From Chrysomallon squamiferum (Eukaryota > Mollusca > Gastropoda > Neomphalida > Peltospiridae), in NCBI GenBank assembly GCA_012295275.1, contig CM022673.1, positions 16,665,310 to 16,725,309 on the forward strand: a stretch of DNA of 60,000 bases, in the 5' to 3' direction. Of this stretch, positions 59,101 to 60,000 are shown piece by piece. The notes below the pieces were generated by a model that saw only the letters and a list, made by a program, of their open reading frames with translations, did not search any database and was not told the origin of the DNA. Numbering within the stretch: the first letter of the stretch is position 1; each line of letters begins with the position of its first letter. A program made the position numbers and the translations under genes.

Positions 59101-60000
59101 TATAATTGATAATAACTTCTAAATATTTTGTTTATATATAATTATATTGGTGGATTATTATTATTATTATTATTATTACTTTATTATTTTGCAGTTAAAG
59201 AATTTTGGTATTTTAGTATTTTATGTTGTTTACTTTGTGTGGTTAGATAGTTGTCTAGTAATAGTTAATAGTTAAATGTAGACAAGCATGGCATGAACAC
59301 ACAAATCTCAAGATACAGACATACATGTCACATCTTTCAGGTTAATGTAAAAAATTTATGCTGGGAATAATATATTTCATATGGAACATTTTATTAAAGA
59401 TGTAACTGAAATTTATTTATTCATTTATTTATTTATTATTATTTTAATTTTTTTAATTTTTTTAATTTTTTTGTTAACAAGATATCTGTTAAAAAGAGTT
59501 GTGTCAACTTAGTACATTTATCAAATGTTTTTTGAAATTACAGCCAAAACAGCCCAGCCTGCACCTGAACATGAAGAAAAAATTAAAATTTCGCCTCCAC
59601 GGTTTATTGAACACTTGAATGGACAAATAGTTAACGATGGTGACCAGGTGACACTGCAGTGCAGAATAGCAGGTGAGACAGCTAAACTGTGATGTGTGAA
59701 CTCTGAGACACACTGTACTTGTGCAAAGTGCAACAGAACATAGGATCAGTTCTTATTCAGTTCCAGACTGTAACATTTATTGTTAAAGATAGTATGACTG
59801 GTTTTACCTTATTATAATCATCATTATCCTTGCCATTATTATTATTATCATGTTACCATCATTATCATCATAAATATTATCATTGTCATTATCATCATCA
59901 CCATTATTTTTTTTTTCACTTATTCACTTAAACTAAATCTTTATCAATTATAATTTTTGTATAATTAATTATATTTAGGCAAACCTGATGTTACATGGTT
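2157..60000 (+). CDS. unc-22: Twitchin (giant Ig/FnIII muscle protein kinase), spliced, partial at both ends
   Basis: Twitchin is a giant thick-filament-associated sarcomeric protein of invertebrates (C. elegans UNC-22, Drosophila bent/projectin). In molluscan catch muscle its PKA phosphorylation releases catch tension. Joining exons by reading frame and GT-AG sites gives about 77 core exons and some 3,800 residues. Domain order is Ig, Ser/Arg linker, five Ig, FnIII-FnIII-Ig type repeats (15 FnIII in all), Ig-Ig-FnIII, kinase, then at least four Ig. The Ig-Ig-FnIII-kinase-Ig order and the kinase tail identify twitchin rather than titin, which has many more modules. Fifteen FnIII domains agrees with the number I recall for mussel twitchin. 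The start codon and first Ig domains lie upstream and the stop of the long isoform lies downstream. One exon pair carries a one-base frameshift. Introns of a few hundred to 1,000 bases not listed separately show only AT-rich sequence and simple repeats. Confidence 0.95.
3454..7228 (+). CDS. unc-22: Twitchin linker, MyBP-C M-domain-like segment (three small exons)
   Basis: Exons 3454-3499, 3771-3829 and 7134-7228 (phases 1-0, 0-1, 1-0). The first two encode [11 protein letters not shown] followed by an acidic stretch ending [11 protein letters not shown]. This resembles the M-domain of vertebrate myosin-binding protein C, where an LDFSSLLKKR motif precedes an acidic EEDVWE segment. The third encodes [16 protein letters not shown] (an R-R-x-S site) and an acidic Ser-rich run ([10 protein letters not shown]). 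The segment is charged, lacks a fold signature and contains no Ig residues. By analogy it may bind myosin or actin under phosphorylation control, which is inference. The third exon sits between introns of 3.3 and 2.7 kb, so it could be alternatively used. Confidence 0.82.
3830..7133 (+). other. Long twitchin intron
   Basis: 3.3 kb of AT-rich sequence between the two linker exons. Both strands carry only short open frames without coding character. It holds several A- or T-homopolymer runs and one weak tRNA-like relic near 6376-6434. No second exon with a matching phase was found. Confidence 0.7.
6376..6434 (+). repeat. Possible decayed tRNA-derived SINE
   Basis: Contains TAGCTCAGTT at 6379-6389, resembling an RNA polymerase III A box (TRGCNNAGY), and TTTGTTCAAATGC at 6421-6433, resembling a B box (GGTTCRANNCC), about 40 bases apart as in a tRNA. 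The stem sequences do not pair well and no poly-A or tandem tail is obvious, so this is at most an old copy. Confidence 0.25.
7229..9934 (+). other. Twitchin intron with CA microsatellite
   Basis: AT-rich intron of 2.7 kb. A (CA)n tract lies near 8509-8536, and A-rich stretches with an AAAT/TAAA tandem lie near 8966-9003. Open frames here are produced by the repeats and lack splice sites or domain residues. Confidence 0.7.
8509..8536 (+). repeat. (CA)n microsatellite
   Basis: About 14 uninterrupted AC units inside a twitchin intron. Likely polymorphic. Confidence 0.95.
9935..10033 (+). CDS. unc-22: Twitchin linker exon, charged (phase 0-0)
   Basis: A 99-nt exon after a pyrimidine-rich acceptor (CACCTAAAAG) and before a GTTAGG donor. 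It encodes 33 highly charged residues including [20 protein letters not shown] and ending SLTM. Composition (Lys, Arg, Glu, Asp) and GC content are coding-like and match the neighbouring linker exons. Both borders are phase 0, so its inclusion or skipping would keep frame, which makes it a plausible alternative exon. No fold or catalytic motif is visible. A chance open frame is possible but unlikely given the codon character. Confidence 0.75.
10034..12386 (+). other. Twitchin intron, AT-rich
   Basis: 2.35 kb without a supported exon on either strand. It includes short AT and AC/ATA runs (about 10805-10850, 11815-11880) and otherwise low-complexity AT-rich sequence. Confidence 0.7.
12387..12563 (+). 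CDS. unc-22: Twitchin phosphorylatable linker exon with clustered R-R-x-S sites
   Basis: A 177-nt exon (59 codons, phase 0-0) encoding three R-R-x-S motifs in a row: SRRQSVE, QRRSSMQ and TRRASLAEV. The last is followed by [17 protein letters not shown]-x-S is the PKA consensus. In molluscan twitchin PKA acts on a site in an inter-Ig linker in the N-terminal half (called D1) and on a second site after the kinase (D2). The position here, between two Ig domains far upstream of the kinase, fits D1. The DWP-containing tail leads directly into the next Ig domain. The acceptor (GATCACAG) has a poor pyrimidine tract, which could make inclusion regulated. The Ser residues are seen; their phosphorylation is inferred. 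Confidence 0.88.
12931..12976 (+). repeat. 20-bp direct tandem repeat, 2.3 copies
   Basis: Perfect duplication of the unit GTAAATCCAGCTTTATCCAA followed by the first six bases of a third copy. A small slippage-type duplication in an intron. It is not CRISPR-like because there are no spacers. Confidence 0.9.
13360..13391 (+). repeat. Poly-A tract (32 bases)
   Basis: Uninterrupted A run in a twitchin intron. No transposon body with target duplications was recognised next to it. Confidence 0.95.
14435..14702 (+). CDS. unc-22: Twitchin Ig domain 2 (single exon, Cys-rich)
   Basis: A single exon, phase 0 to 1, encodes a whole Ig domain: [33 protein letters not shown] (C-strand Trp) and [11 protein letters not shown] (F-strand DAGKYTC). 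It is unusually rich in cysteine, with SCTFCKPN and YTCLCNDCK giving five Cys. It directly follows the phosphorylatable linker and opens a run of five consecutive Ig domains. Extra cysteines in a cytosolic sarcomeric Ig could allow redox-dependent disulphides, which is inference. Confidence 0.92.
14907..20396 (+). CDS. unc-22: Twitchin Ig domain 3, split by the intron that hosts the antisense gene
   Basis: Exons 14907-15046 and 20258-20396, joined in phase 0. The first half gives [37 protein letters not shown] (Trp and Cys present). The second half gives [33 protein letters not shown]. The 5.2 kb intron between them carries a complete gene on the opposite strand. The other nearby Ig domains are split at the same place (after strand C') by smaller introns, so the intron position is ancestral and this copy has been enlarged. 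Confidence 0.92.
15047..16104. other. Intron segment downstream of the antisense gene
   Basis: AT-rich intron sequence between the twitchin donor at 15047 and the stop codon of the antisense gene. It should contain the 3' UTR of that gene. A candidate polyadenylation signal lies at 15943-15948 on the minus strand. No further exon was seen. Confidence 0.6.
15943..15948 (-). terminator. Candidate polyadenylation signal AATAAA for the antisense gene
   Basis: AATAAA on the minus strand, 157 bases past the stop codon of the antisense gene. Short AATAAA strings are frequent by chance in sequence this AT-rich. Confidence 0.35.
16105..19085 (-). CDS. Unrecognised protein with tandem ubiquitin-like domains, nested antisense in a twitchin intron
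   Basis: Three exons on the minus strand: 19085-19017, 18601-16895 and 16656-16105, with GT-AG introns both in phase 0. They give 775 residues. ATG at 19085 is the first in frame after an upstream in-frame TAA. Residues 1-160 are charged ([35 protein letters not shown]). Residues 165-235 read like ubiquitin: an [20 protein letters not shown] helix, [18 protein letters not shown], then GTVFVMLHI. Similar beta-grasp-like patterns recur at about 243-325, 346-403 (weak), 415-488 ([20 protein letters not shown]), 490-562 ([20 protein letters not shown]) and from 564 across the last junction. No di-Gly conjugation end is seen. The C-terminus (about 690-750) is very basic and Ser/Tyr/His-rich. I do not know the family; a scaffold role is a guess. 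Expression independent of twitchin is likely. Confidence 0.85.
19086..20257. other. Probable 5' region of the antisense gene plus rest of the twitchin intron
   Basis: About 1.2 kb from the start codon of the minus-strand gene to the next twitchin exon. The promoter and 5' UTR of the antisense gene must lie here or further upstream on that strand. Short out-of-frame ATGs precede the start codon. No TATA element could be distinguished from the AT-rich background, and no twitchin exon was found. Confidence 0.5.
20685..20719 (+). pseudogene. Decayed duplicate of the first 35 bases of a twitchin exon
   Basis: An acceptor-like TAATACAG is followed by 35 bases matching the start of the exon at 20825 at 29 positions. 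The upstream TATTTTAAAC is shared too. The translated relic reads [12 protein letters not shown] against [12 protein letters not shown] in the real exon. After GATGAT the similarity ends and the frame runs into a stop with no donor. This is a local duplication of an intron-exon junction that lies 140 bases upstream of the functional one. Confidence 0.8.
20825..23719 (+). CDS. unc-22: Twitchin Ig domain 4
   Basis: Exons 20825-20946 and 23575-23719 join in phase 0. They give [40 protein letters not shown], then [19 protein letters not shown] and [13 protein letters not shown]. Direct joining yields a standard I-set Ig with Trp in strand C and Cys in strands B and F. A possible extra 57-nt exon lies in the intron between them (listed separately). 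Confidence 0.92.
21568..21638 (+). repeat. TTTA then TTA microsatellite
   Basis: TTTA tandem units run directly into about 16 TTA units, 40 bases upstream of the possible cassette exon acceptor. Confidence 0.9.
21682..21738 (+). CDS. unc-22: Possible 57-nt cassette exon inside Ig domain 4
   Basis: An open stretch in phase 0-0 between a good acceptor (TTTGCTTTCAG) and a GTACCC donor. It encodes [19 protein letters not shown]. Inclusion would insert 19 residues between the C' and D strands of the Ig domain without a frameshift. Its GC content and codons are coding-like compared with the AT-rich intron. It is not needed for the fold, so it may be alternative or a chance open stretch. Confidence 0.45.
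21739..23574 (+). other. Twitchin intron with a 43-base poly-T run
   Basis: 1.8 kb between the possible cassette and the second half of Ig 4. It contains an uninterrupted T run at 23251-23293. The longer open frames on either strand do not have splice sites or recognisable residues. Confidence 0.65.
23251..23293 (+). repeat. Poly-T tract (43 bases)
   Basis: Uninterrupted T run in the intron of Ig domain 4, likely variable in length. It could be the tail of an old minus-strand retroelement, but no body was recognised. Confidence 0.95.
23815..23924 (+). repeat. Compound microsatellite (GA)n-(GGAC)n-(CA)n
   Basis: About 23 GA units, then GGAC/GGAT tetranucleotides, then CAGA/CA units, contained in a 259-base twitchin intron. 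Strong purine strand bias on the first part. Confidence 0.95.
23979..24412 (+). CDS. unc-22: Twitchin Ig domain 5
   Basis: Exons 23979-24120 and 24285-24412 join in phase 2 (an AG|A arginine codon). They give [39 protein letters not shown], then [20 protein letters not shown] and [15 protein letters not shown]. The His-rich B-C loop (NAHKHPH) is unusual. The F strand has Tyr-Thr-Leu in place of Tyr-x-Cys. Confidence 0.9.
24677..25148 (+). CDS. unc-22: Twitchin Ig domain 6
   Basis: Exons 24677-24769 and 24954-25148 join in phase 1. They give [40 protein letters not shown], then [20 protein letters not shown] and [19 protein letters not shown]. This is the last of the consecutive Ig domains; it is of the A-band type that precedes FnIII pairs and ends in the usual hydrophobic VVV. 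Confidence 0.93.
25305..25952 (+). CDS. unc-22: Twitchin FnIII domain 1
   Basis: Exons 25305-25445 and 25794-25952 (phase 1). The FnIII start [12 protein letters not shown] is followed by [20 protein letters not shown], then [20 protein letters not shown], and the domain ends AKDPW. The W/DGG/GY and Y-x-F-R-V-x-A-x-N marks are all present. The intron falls inside the domain after the C strand. Confidence 0.93.
26112..26948 (+). CDS. unc-22: Twitchin FnIII domain 2
   Basis: Exons 26112-26263 and 26798-26948 (phase 0 junction). [20 protein letters not shown] leads to [20 protein letters not shown], then [21 protein letters not shown] standard FnIII that pairs with the preceding one before an Ig domain. 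The intron carries a short (TA)n run near 26449-26470. Confidence 0.93.
27110..29120 (+). CDS. unc-22: Twitchin Ig domain 7
   Basis: Core exons 27110-27237 and 28949-29120 join in phase 0. They give [36 protein letters not shown], then [20 protein letters not shown] and [20 protein letters not shown]. The A-band Ig type lacks the disulphide. The 1.7 kb intron contains a candidate 21-nt micro-exon and a (TA)n run near 28557-28590. Otherwise that intron has AT-rich sequence only. Confidence 0.92.
28097..28117 (+). CDS. unc-22: Candidate 21-nt in-frame micro-exon in Ig domain 7
   Basis: Seven codons (IVGAKAG) lie between a strong acceptor (TTTTTTCAG) and a consensus donor (GTAAGT), in phase 0-0 and matching both neighbouring exons. 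The segment is richer in G and C than the intron. Inclusion would lengthen the C-C' turn of the Ig domain. The splice sites are as good as those of the proven exons, but a chance occurrence cannot be excluded. Confidence 0.5.
28555..28590 (+). repeat. (TA)n microsatellite
   Basis: About 17 TA units followed by a short CACACA tail within the intron of Ig domain 7. Confidence 0.9.
29335..30108 (+). CDS. unc-22: Twitchin FnIII domain 3
   Basis: Exons 29335-29440 and 29915-30108 (phase 2 junction, AC|T). [20 protein letters not shown] leads to [20 protein letters not shown], then [20 protein letters not shown] and TAKNPF. Complete FnIII. Confidence 0.93.
30537..31042 (+). CDS. unc-22: Twitchin FnIII domain 4
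   Basis: Exons 30537-30709 and 30913-31042 (phase 0 junction). [20 protein letters not shown] leads to [20 protein letters not shown], then [20 protein letters not shown] and [10 protein letters not shown]. The stretch between the E-strand and the EGNEY motif is worded differently from its siblings ([17 protein letters not shown]), but the fold residues are present. Confidence 0.92.
31288..31995 (+). CDS. unc-22: Twitchin Ig domain 8
   Basis: Exons 31288-31436 and 31860-31995 (phase 0 junction). [20 protein letters not shown] leads to [17 protein letters not shown], then [20 protein letters not shown] and [19 protein letters not shown]. The intron has a (TC)n tract near 31750-31800. Confidence 0.93.
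32200..32622 (+). CDS. unc-22: Twitchin FnIII domain 5
   Basis: Exons 32200-32307 and 32431-32622 (phase 1). [20 protein letters not shown] leads to [20 protein letters not shown], then [20 protein letters not shown] and AKNPF. Only 123 bases of intron separate the halves. Confidence 0.94.
32792..33371 (+). CDS. unc-22: Twitchin FnIII domain 6
   Basis: Exons 32792-32896 and 33177-33371 (phase 1). [20 protein letters not shown] leads to [20 protein letters not shown], then [20 protein letters not shown] and HTVRDPI. The usual Tyr of the F strand is Val (SQVEFRV), a small deviation. Confidence 0.93.
33585..33884 (+). CDS. unc-22: Twitchin FnIII domain 7 (single exon)
   Basis: One 300-nt phase 1-1 exon encodes the whole module: [40 protein letters not shown] and [20 protein letters not shown]. 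The other FnIII domains nearby are split, so this one has lost (or never had) its internal intron. This is the middle one of three consecutive single or split FnIII modules before Ig domain 9. Confidence 0.95.
34176..34737 (+). CDS. unc-22: Twitchin Ig domain 9
   Basis: Exons 34176-34333 and 34614-34737 (phase 0). [20 protein letters not shown] leads to [20 protein letters not shown], then [20 protein letters not shown] and [19 protein letters not shown]-band Ig type without Cys in strand F. Confidence 0.93.
35126..35428 (+). CDS. unc-22: Twitchin FnIII domain 8 (single exon)
   Basis: One 303-nt phase 1-1 exon: [60 protein letters not shown] and ending LSKLPF. Complete module with every core residue. 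Confidence 0.95.
35577..36151 (+). CDS. unc-22: Twitchin FnIII domain 9, with a one-base frameshift
   Basis: Exons 35577-35727 and 35999-36151 join in phase 2. The first gives [20 protein letters not shown] and [20 protein letters not shown]. The second begins [16 protein letters not shown] in frame, but after the AAAAGGG at 36038-36044 the frame breaks: literal reading reaches a TGA at 36114-36116. The remaining FnIII residues ([20 protein letters not shown]) and the donor phase are correct one frame over. One extra base in the G run explains it, because the exon is 153 nt where 152 fits. An assembly or sequencing error is more likely than a null allele, since every other exon is intact. Confidence 0.9.
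36220..36360 (+). repeat. (TA)n microsatellite, largely self-complementary
   Basis: About 135 bases of nearly pure TA with a few GTA/CA/CATA interruptions, followed by CATACA units to about 36395. It lies in a 390-base intron just downstream of the frameshifted exon. All long frames here on both strands are repeat artefacts. Confidence 0.95.
36542..37105 (+). CDS. unc-22: Twitchin Ig domain 10
   Basis: Exons 36542-36663 and 36940-37105 (phase 0). [20 protein letters not shown] leads to [16 protein letters not shown], then [20 protein letters not shown] and [18 protein letters not shown]-band Ig type. Confidence 0.93.
37276..38072 (+). CDS. unc-22: Twitchin FnIII domain 10
   Basis: Exons 37276-37358 and 37853-38072 (phase 0). 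[20 protein letters not shown] leads to [20 protein letters not shown], then [20 protein letters not shown] and ending AAQYPY. The intron splits the W-x-P-P...DGG loop, a different position from its siblings. The intron carries a (TAA)n run near 37688-37715. Confidence 0.92.
38372..38992 (+). CDS. unc-22: Twitchin FnIII domain 11
   Basis: Exons 38372-38560 and 38879-38992 (phase 1). [20 protein letters not shown] leads to [20 protein letters not shown], then [20 protein letters not shown] and PIRVRAKY. Complete module. Confidence 0.93.
39506..39988 (+). CDS. unc-22: Twitchin FnIII domain 12
   Basis: Exons 39506-39610 and 39791-39988 (phase 1). [20 protein letters not shown] leads to [20 protein letters not shown], then [20 protein letters not shown] and PIKVKEKV. 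Third FnIII of a triplet before a pair of Ig domains. Confidence 0.93.
40157..40675 (+). CDS. unc-22: Twitchin Ig domain 11
   Basis: Exons 40157-40268 and 40503-40675 join in phase 2 within the C-strand Trp codon (TG|G). They give [40 protein letters not shown], then [20 protein letters not shown]. The F strand has Met in place of Tyr (EIMC). Confidence 0.92.
40842..41483 (+). CDS. unc-22: Twitchin Ig domain 12, lacking the core Trp
   Basis: Exons 40842-41030 and 41394-41483 (phase 1). [20 protein letters not shown] leads to [20 protein letters not shown], then [20 protein letters not shown]. The position of the strand-C Trp is Val (FEIKVKKNN). Reading and splice phases are clean, so this looks real. 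It directly follows another Ig domain. The donor of the first exon runs straight into an ATT microsatellite. Confidence 0.9.
41031..41099 (+). repeat. (ATT)n microsatellite starting at a splice donor
   Basis: About 22 TTA units begin with the GT of the donor itself (GTTATTATT), so the 5' splice site is part of the repeat. Confidence 0.95.
41781..42419 (+). CDS. unc-22: Twitchin FnIII domain 13
   Basis: Exons 41781-41953 and 42290-42419 (phase 0). [20 protein letters not shown] leads to [20 protein letters not shown], then [20 protein letters not shown] and ending AKMPF. Complete module. Confidence 0.93.
42798..43100 (+). CDS. unc-22: Twitchin FnIII domain 14 (single exon)
   Basis: One 303-nt phase 1-1 exon: [60 protein letters not shown] and KIKDPK. 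Third single-exon FnIII in the window. Confidence 0.95.
43484..43884 (+). CDS. unc-22: Twitchin Ig domain 13
   Basis: Exons 43484-43595 and 43712-43884 join in phase 2 in the Trp codon, as in Ig domain 11. [20 protein letters not shown] leads to [20 protein letters not shown], then [20 protein letters not shown]. Both Cys of the classical disulphide positions are present. Confidence 0.93.
44164..44451 (+). CDS. unc-22: Twitchin Ig domain 14 (single exon)
   Basis: One 288-nt phase 1-1 exon: [60 protein letters not shown] and [16 protein letters not shown]. The Ig-Ig-FnIII set here directly precedes the kinase, as in other twitchins. Confidence 0.95.
44938..45650 (+). CDS. unc-22: Twitchin FnIII domain 15, abutting the kinase
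   Basis: Exons 44938-45103 and 45493-45650 (phase 2, AG|A). [20 protein letters not shown] leads to [20 protein letters not shown], then [20 protein letters not shown]. It ends in a charged strap, [11 protein letters not shown], which begins the N-terminal linker of the kinase. In C. elegans twitchin this FnIII and linker take part in stretch-sensitive regulation of the kinase. Confidence 0.94.
46016..49645 (+). CDS. unc-22: Twitchin Ser/Thr kinase domain with N-linker and autoinhibitory tail
   Basis: Nine exons: 46016-46081, 46302-46395, 46757-46960, 47397-47538, 48025-48224, 48443-48595, 48904-48949, 49250-49327 and 49543-49645. The linker ([13 protein letters not shown]) is followed by [20 protein letters not shown] (Gly loop), FFVAKFI (ATP Lys), [15 protein letters not shown] (helix C Glu), [21 protein letters not shown] (catalytic Asp), [10 protein letters not shown] (DFG), [11 protein letters not shown] (APE) and [10 protein letters not shown]. 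All catalytic residues are present, so it should be active. The tail [20 protein letters not shown] through [20 protein letters not shown] is the autoinhibitory segment, relieved by Ca/S100 or calmodulin-type binding or by stretch in related kinases. The arrangement is that of MLCK-like titin-family kinases. Confidence 0.97.
49913..50584 (+). CDS. unc-22: Twitchin Ig domain 15 (first after the kinase)
   Basis: Exons 49913-50030 and 50412-50584, joined in phase 2 in the Trp codon. [20 protein letters not shown] leads to [20 protein letters not shown], then [20 protein letters not shown] and [16 protein letters not shown]. This Ig packs against the kinase tail in C. elegans twitchin. The exon ends in a GC donor. 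Confidence 0.94.
50585..50706 (+). promoter_or_regulatory. GC-AG intron (non-canonical donor)
   Basis: Joining the two exons in phase requires the donor GAAG|GCAAGT. It matches the U2-type GC-AG consensus perfectly apart from the C. A 122-base intron with a normal TTTACAG acceptor. No alternative GT donor keeps the frame nearby. Confidence 0.85.
50707..51662 (+). CDS. unc-22: Twitchin linker and Ig domain 16
   Basis: Exons 50707-50758, 51088-51232 and 51482-51662. The small first exon encodes a Pro-rich linker ([18 protein letters not shown]), the second gives [20 protein letters not shown] and then [20 protein letters not shown] and CVKAHPPPK. The third gives [20 protein letters not shown] and [20 protein letters not shown]. 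Phases are 1-2, 2-0 and 0-1. The linker contains TPLRR and other basic or Thr/Ser positions that could be phosphorylated. Confidence 0.93.
52128..52316 (+). CDS. unc-22: Twitchin post-kinase basic Ser/Thr-rich linker exon
   Basis: A 189-nt phase 1-1 exon with no Ig residues, mostly Ser, Thr, Lys, Arg and Glu: [40 protein letters not shown], then [10 protein letters not shown]. It contains RRTKS and RRS, basic motifs for AGC-type kinases. It lies between the second and third post-kinase Ig domains, which is where molluscan twitchin is reported to have its second PKA site (D2). If the donor at 52317 is not used the frame runs only five codons further to TAA at 52331, giving a possible truncated isoform. 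Confidence 0.88.
52678..53130 (+). CDS. unc-22: Twitchin Ig domain 17
   Basis: Exons 52678-52814 and 52974-53130 (phase 0). [20 protein letters not shown] leads to [20 protein letters not shown], then [20 protein letters not shown] and [18 protein letters not shown] classical I-set Ig with both Cys. Its last codon is split T|, phase 1, and three downstream acceptors match it. Confidence 0.94.
53131..53797 (+). other. Twitchin intron
   Basis: AT-rich intron sequence without a visible exon, ending in a TTCTATTACAG acceptor. Confidence 0.65.
53798..53847 (+). CDS. unc-22: Small twitchin exon, spliced or terminal
   Basis: After a good acceptor, T from the previous exon plus this exon gives [14 protein letters not shown]. 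It can end in two ways: a GTAAAT donor at 53840, giving a 42-nt phase 1-1 exon, or read-through CK and TAA at 53845-53847. The residues are acidic and Ser-rich, like those of the next candidate exon. Inclusion keeps the frame. Confidence 0.6.
53848..54903 (+). other. Intron between the small 3' exons
   Basis: About 1 kb of AT-rich sequence with no coding signal; it would be 3' UTR if the preceding exon is terminal. Confidence 0.5.
54904..55226 (+). CDS. unc-22: Pro/Glu/Ser-rich alternative C-terminal exon with stop
   Basis: After the acceptor CTTTCAG the exon reads in phase 1 as [20 protein letters not shown] and then a low-complexity series of SEP/SEPP units ([29 protein letters not shown]), ending VPQDAPATA and TAA. 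It is markedly GC-richer than its surroundings and clearly coding. Its phase fits either the last Ig exon or the 42-nt exon. Because another Ig exon follows 4.3 kb downstream in the same phase, this is best read as an alternative last exon. Internally a phase 1 G|GTGAAA could also act as a donor to the next Ig. The sequence resembles disordered PEVK-like elastic segments only in composition. Confidence 0.8.
55227..56791 (+). other. 3' UTR or intron, no exon seen
   Basis: AT-rich sequence following the alternative stop. It holds a TAA/AAT microsatellite near 55410-55460 and a T-rich then G-rich patch near 55750-55790. No further exon is supported. Confidence 0.5.
55429..55632 (+). terminator. 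Candidate polyadenylation signals after the Pro/Glu/Ser exon
   Basis: AATAAA occurs at 55429-55434, 55433-55438 and 55627-55632, 200-400 bases past the stop. This spacing suits a short 3' UTR, but the motif is common in such AT-rich sequence. Confidence 0.35.
56792..57501 (+). other. Possible second alternative terminal exon
   Basis: A very strong acceptor (long T-rich tract then TTTCAG at 56786-56791) precedes CTTAATATGGCTGCTGCTG. In phase 1 a stop comes at once (TAA, 56794-56796); in phase 0 it would add [12 protein letters not shown] and TAG at 56828-56830. The following sequence is less AT-rich than the introns and carries AATAAA at 57355-57360 and 57496-57501, as a 3' UTR would. The coding evidence is minimal. 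Confidence 0.3.
57425..57476 (+). repeat. Possible tRNA-like (SINE) relic
   Basis: TTAGCCGAGCAGTT resembles the A-box region of a leucine tRNA and GATTTCATTGAGAATG is a poor B box about 35 bases on. Stems are not conserved. Weak. Confidence 0.18.
57502..59543 (+). other. Intron before the next Ig exon
   Basis: 2 kb of AT-rich sequence with an ATT run near 59156-59180 and ATTT repeats near 59410-59440. Open frames here are short and without splice sites or domain residues. Two weak tRNA-like relics lie in or near it. Confidence 0.6.
58602..58655 (+). repeat. Possible tRNA-like (SINE) relic
   Basis: CTAGTGGGTAGCACACTAGC resembles a tRNA D-arm/A-box, with GCACCATTGAAATC as a weak B box. No terminal stems or tail are recognisable. 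Confidence 0.2.
59544..60000 (+). CDS. unc-22: Twitchin Ig domain 18, cut by the window end
   Basis: Exon 59544-59672 and the beginning of an exon at 59979. In phase 1 it reads [40 protein letters not shown] and IAG, then KPDVTW at the last bases of the window. It is an I-set Ig up to the strand-C Trp. Its acceptor phase matches the last exon of Ig domain 17 directly, showing that a longer isoform passes over the alternative terminal exons. Confidence 0.92.
59811..59912 (+). repeat. Degenerate ATT/ATC trinucleotide tract
   Basis: Imperfect ATT, ATC and CATTATC units inside the 306-base intron of the last Ig domain. Confidence 0.8.

Overview
The window is AT-rich animal nuclear DNA. Almost all of it is the middle and 3' part of one giant intron-rich muscle gene on the + strand, TWITCHIN (unc-22/projectin family; titin-like). 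Splicing the visible exons in phase gives about 77 core exons, roughly 11.4 kb of coding sequence and 3,800 residues. The gene enters already in progress (first exon seen at 2157) and leaves at base 60000 inside an Ig domain, so both ends are missing. The Ser/Arg linkers, the twitchin kinase tail and the microsatellite style (TA, CA, ATT, GGAC and CATA runs) suggest a mollusc, perhaps a cephalopod. That assignment is inference and was not tested by any search.

Layout: 2157-12563 encodes an Ig domain followed by a long phosphorylatable linker. The linker has a segment resembling the M-domain of myosin-binding protein C, then an exon dense in R-R-x-S (PKA-type) sites. 14435-25148 encodes five consecutive Ig domains. 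25305-45650 encodes the A-band-like array of 15 fibronectin type III (FnIII) and 8 Ig domains. 46016-49645 encodes an intact twitchin/titin-type Ser/Thr kinase with its autoinhibitory tail. 49913-53130 encodes three Ig domains and a basic Ser-rich linker. 53798-56830 holds candidate alternative 3' exons, including a Pro/Glu/Ser-rich one ending in a stop. 59544-60000 begins the next Ig domain. Domain borders are almost all phase 1, so modules are 1-1 symmetrical; the phosphorylatable linker instead uses phase 0 borders.

The largest clean intron (15047-20257) contains a complete three-exon gene on the opposite strand (19085 down to 16105). It encodes a protein of about 775 residues built from consecutive ubiquitin-like folds and ending in a very basic tail. 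I do not recognise the family; it is the best candidate for something undescribed here.

Other notable points: a one-base frameshift in the ninth FnIII domain (about 36042), a 21-nt in-frame micro-exon (28097), a possible 57-nt cassette exon inside an Ig domain (21682), a decayed duplicate of an exon start (20685), a GC-AG intron (50585), and a microsatellite that begins at a splice donor (41031). Introns otherwise hold AT-rich unique sequence, simple repeats and a few weak tRNA-SINE-like relics. No tRNA, rRNA, CRISPR array or intact transposon was seen.
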